Source: Scleroderma bovista (lineage: Eukaryota; Basidiomycota; Agaricomycetes; Boletales; Sclerodermataceae). Taken from it: 64,000 nucleotides of DNA. The notes below the pieces were generated by a model, which was given only the letters and a program-made list of their open reading frames with translations, searched no databases and was not told the origin of the DNA. Positions 62,857 through 64,000 of this stretch are shown here, piece by piece. The first letter of the stretch is position 1. Every line of letters starts with the position of its first letter. Location: NCBI GenBank assembly GCA_037178675.1, contig JAYMGJ010000184.1, positions 54,008 through 118,007 on the forward strand, written 5' to 3'. Both the position numbers and the translations under genes were made by a program.

Positions 62857-64000
62857 GTATATTCGAACTCTAGCCTTGTACGAGTTCACAATCACCCATG
62901 TCCAGGACAATTCAAACTCGCTCGCGCAAACAACCCAGAACCCTCAGCATCCGACACTCGTCGGGCTGCTGCATTGAGCACTCTGACTAGCCTCAGGTGC
63001 TCACCCGACTCTGTCTCCCAATTCCAAGGCTTCTCCGCTCGGAGAGCCTCCTCCCCTGCTCAGCGTCGCCCACCTGGGGCCTTCGTCGAAGACCTCGGCG
63101 ATGACCTAGGTGATGACCATCCCGATGACAATGGCCCCAGTGACGGTGGTCCCGGCGGTGATGGTCCCGACAACCCTGACGACCCAAACCCTGATGATGG
63201 TGGTGAAGACCCTATTGAGGGCATCCCCGACCAAGAAGAGGCCGGTCTAGTCATTTTCAATAACCTCTCCATCGCTATCGACAGACTCACGCGATCTTCG
63301 CGCTCATCCGAGTCTTCGTCTCGCACCAAGGTGCGCGAACCCGACACCTTCGACGGGACCGATCCAAAGAAGTTGCGCACATTCTTAGTCCAGTGCGAGC
63401 TCAACTTCCAGGACCGACCGAAGGTGTTTCGCACTGACCGAACCAAGGTCACATTCGCGCAATCCTATCTGAAAGGAATGGCTCTCGAATGGTTCGAGCC
63501 AGACCTACTCGGTGCAGGAGACCCCCACAACCGTCCGATCTGGATGACCAACTTGGAAGAGTTCGTTATTGAGCTCCAGACAACCTTCGGTCCTCATGAC
63601 CCTGTTGCCGACGCCGAGCATCAGCTCGACCACCTCCGCATGAAGGAAAACCATCGTGCCAACCGATACATGGTTGACTTCAACCGCATCGCGTCCCAGA
63701 TTCGGGGCTACGGCGATGGCGCCCTGCATCATCACTTCTATACAGGTCTCCCCAACTGAATCAAGGACGAGATCAGCCGCGTCGGTAAACCGCGCACTCT
63801 GAACGGTCTTCGCATCCTCACCCAGGAGATCGACGCCCGATATTGGGAACGCAAGGAAGAGGTCGCTCGTCAGAATAAGACCTCTACCAGCACTAGTACC
63901 AACACCCCCAACACCAAGTCAGGTAAGACCGACAAGGGTAAATCCTCGGGCAACACTGCCCAGTCCTCTTCGTCGTCAACCCCGACTCAGAAAACTAACA
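62857..64000 (+). pseudogene. Ty3/Gypsy gag, with in-frame stop, running off the window
   Basis: Gag-like reading frame after the LTR. It has a basic N-terminus (RRAAALSTLTSL, SARRASSPAQRRPPG), an acidic Asp/Gly/Pro-rich stretch (DDLGDDHPDDNGPSDGG), and the retrotransposon-gag core: VREPDTFDGTDPKKLRTFL, VTFAQSYLKGMALEWFEPDL, NLEEFVIELQTTFGPHDPVA and NRYMVDFNRIASQIRGYGDG. A TGA at 63757-63759 interrupts it after FYTGLPN; the frame continues in register with IKDEISRVGKPRTLNGLR and a Ser/Thr-rich linker to the window end. The stop falls where CGA (Arg) would be expected. No ATG was found at the front of the frame; protease, RT and integrase would lie beyond 64000. Confidence 0.88.

Overview
The window reads as nuclear DNA of a filamentous basidiomycete, most likely an Agaricomycete. 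Genes are dense and broken by many short GT-AG introns of about 50 nt. The accessory content is typical of that group: a NACHT-WD40 NLR, a DUF6533-type membrane protein, a Plavaka-family transposon, Ty3/Gypsy LTR elements and an expanded casein-kinase-1-like kinase. I found no rRNA, tRNA or CRISPR array. Boundaries of multi-exon genes were set by reading splice sites by eye, so ends are more reliable than every internal exon.

Left edge (1-3.8 kb): a decayed NLR gene with two frameshifts, a nonsense codon and only two WD40 blades left. From 4.3 to 53.8 kb lies mostly conserved housekeeping sequence. In order: proteasome ATPase Rpt5 (-), NuA4 subunit Eaf6 (+), a full-length ABCB/MDR exporter (-), mitochondrial processing peptidase beta (+), a FIST-domain protein (-), exosome nuclease Rrp6 (+), a multi-span membrane protein (-), a DUF6533-type membrane protein (-), Cdc123 (+), nitronate monooxygenase (-), delta-12 fatty acid desaturase (-), a CK1-like kinase with an altered catalytic loop (-), pyruvate decarboxylase (-), ribosomal protein S19 (-), CAAX protease Rce1 (+), a CCDC137-like nucleolar protein (+), an MFS transporter (+), EB1 (-), an F-box protein (+), a WDR7/rabconnectin-3-beta-like protein (+) and a secreted GH20 beta-N-acetylhexosaminidase (-). 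Several pairs share very short divergent promoters: RPT5/EAF6 about 107 bp, FIST/RRP6 about 131 bp, RPS19/RCE1 about 185 bp.

Right edge (54.9-64 kb): a transposon graveyard. A Plavaka transposase gene on the minus strand (54.9-60.3 kb) is split by two LTR insertions, one of 642 bp and one of about 1.85 kb. Each is flanked by a 5-bp target-site duplication, and removing the insert plus one duplication restores the reading frame. Two unrecognised genes follow (60.6-62.4 kb). The second is cut off by the 5' LTR and gag of a Ty3/Gypsy element that runs out of the window; its gag carries an in-frame TGA.

I did not find a clear new multi-gene system. The best leads are the nested-insertion history, the unusually long solo LTR with its own ORF, and the HRDIQ-type CK1 kinase with a duplicated C-terminal module.
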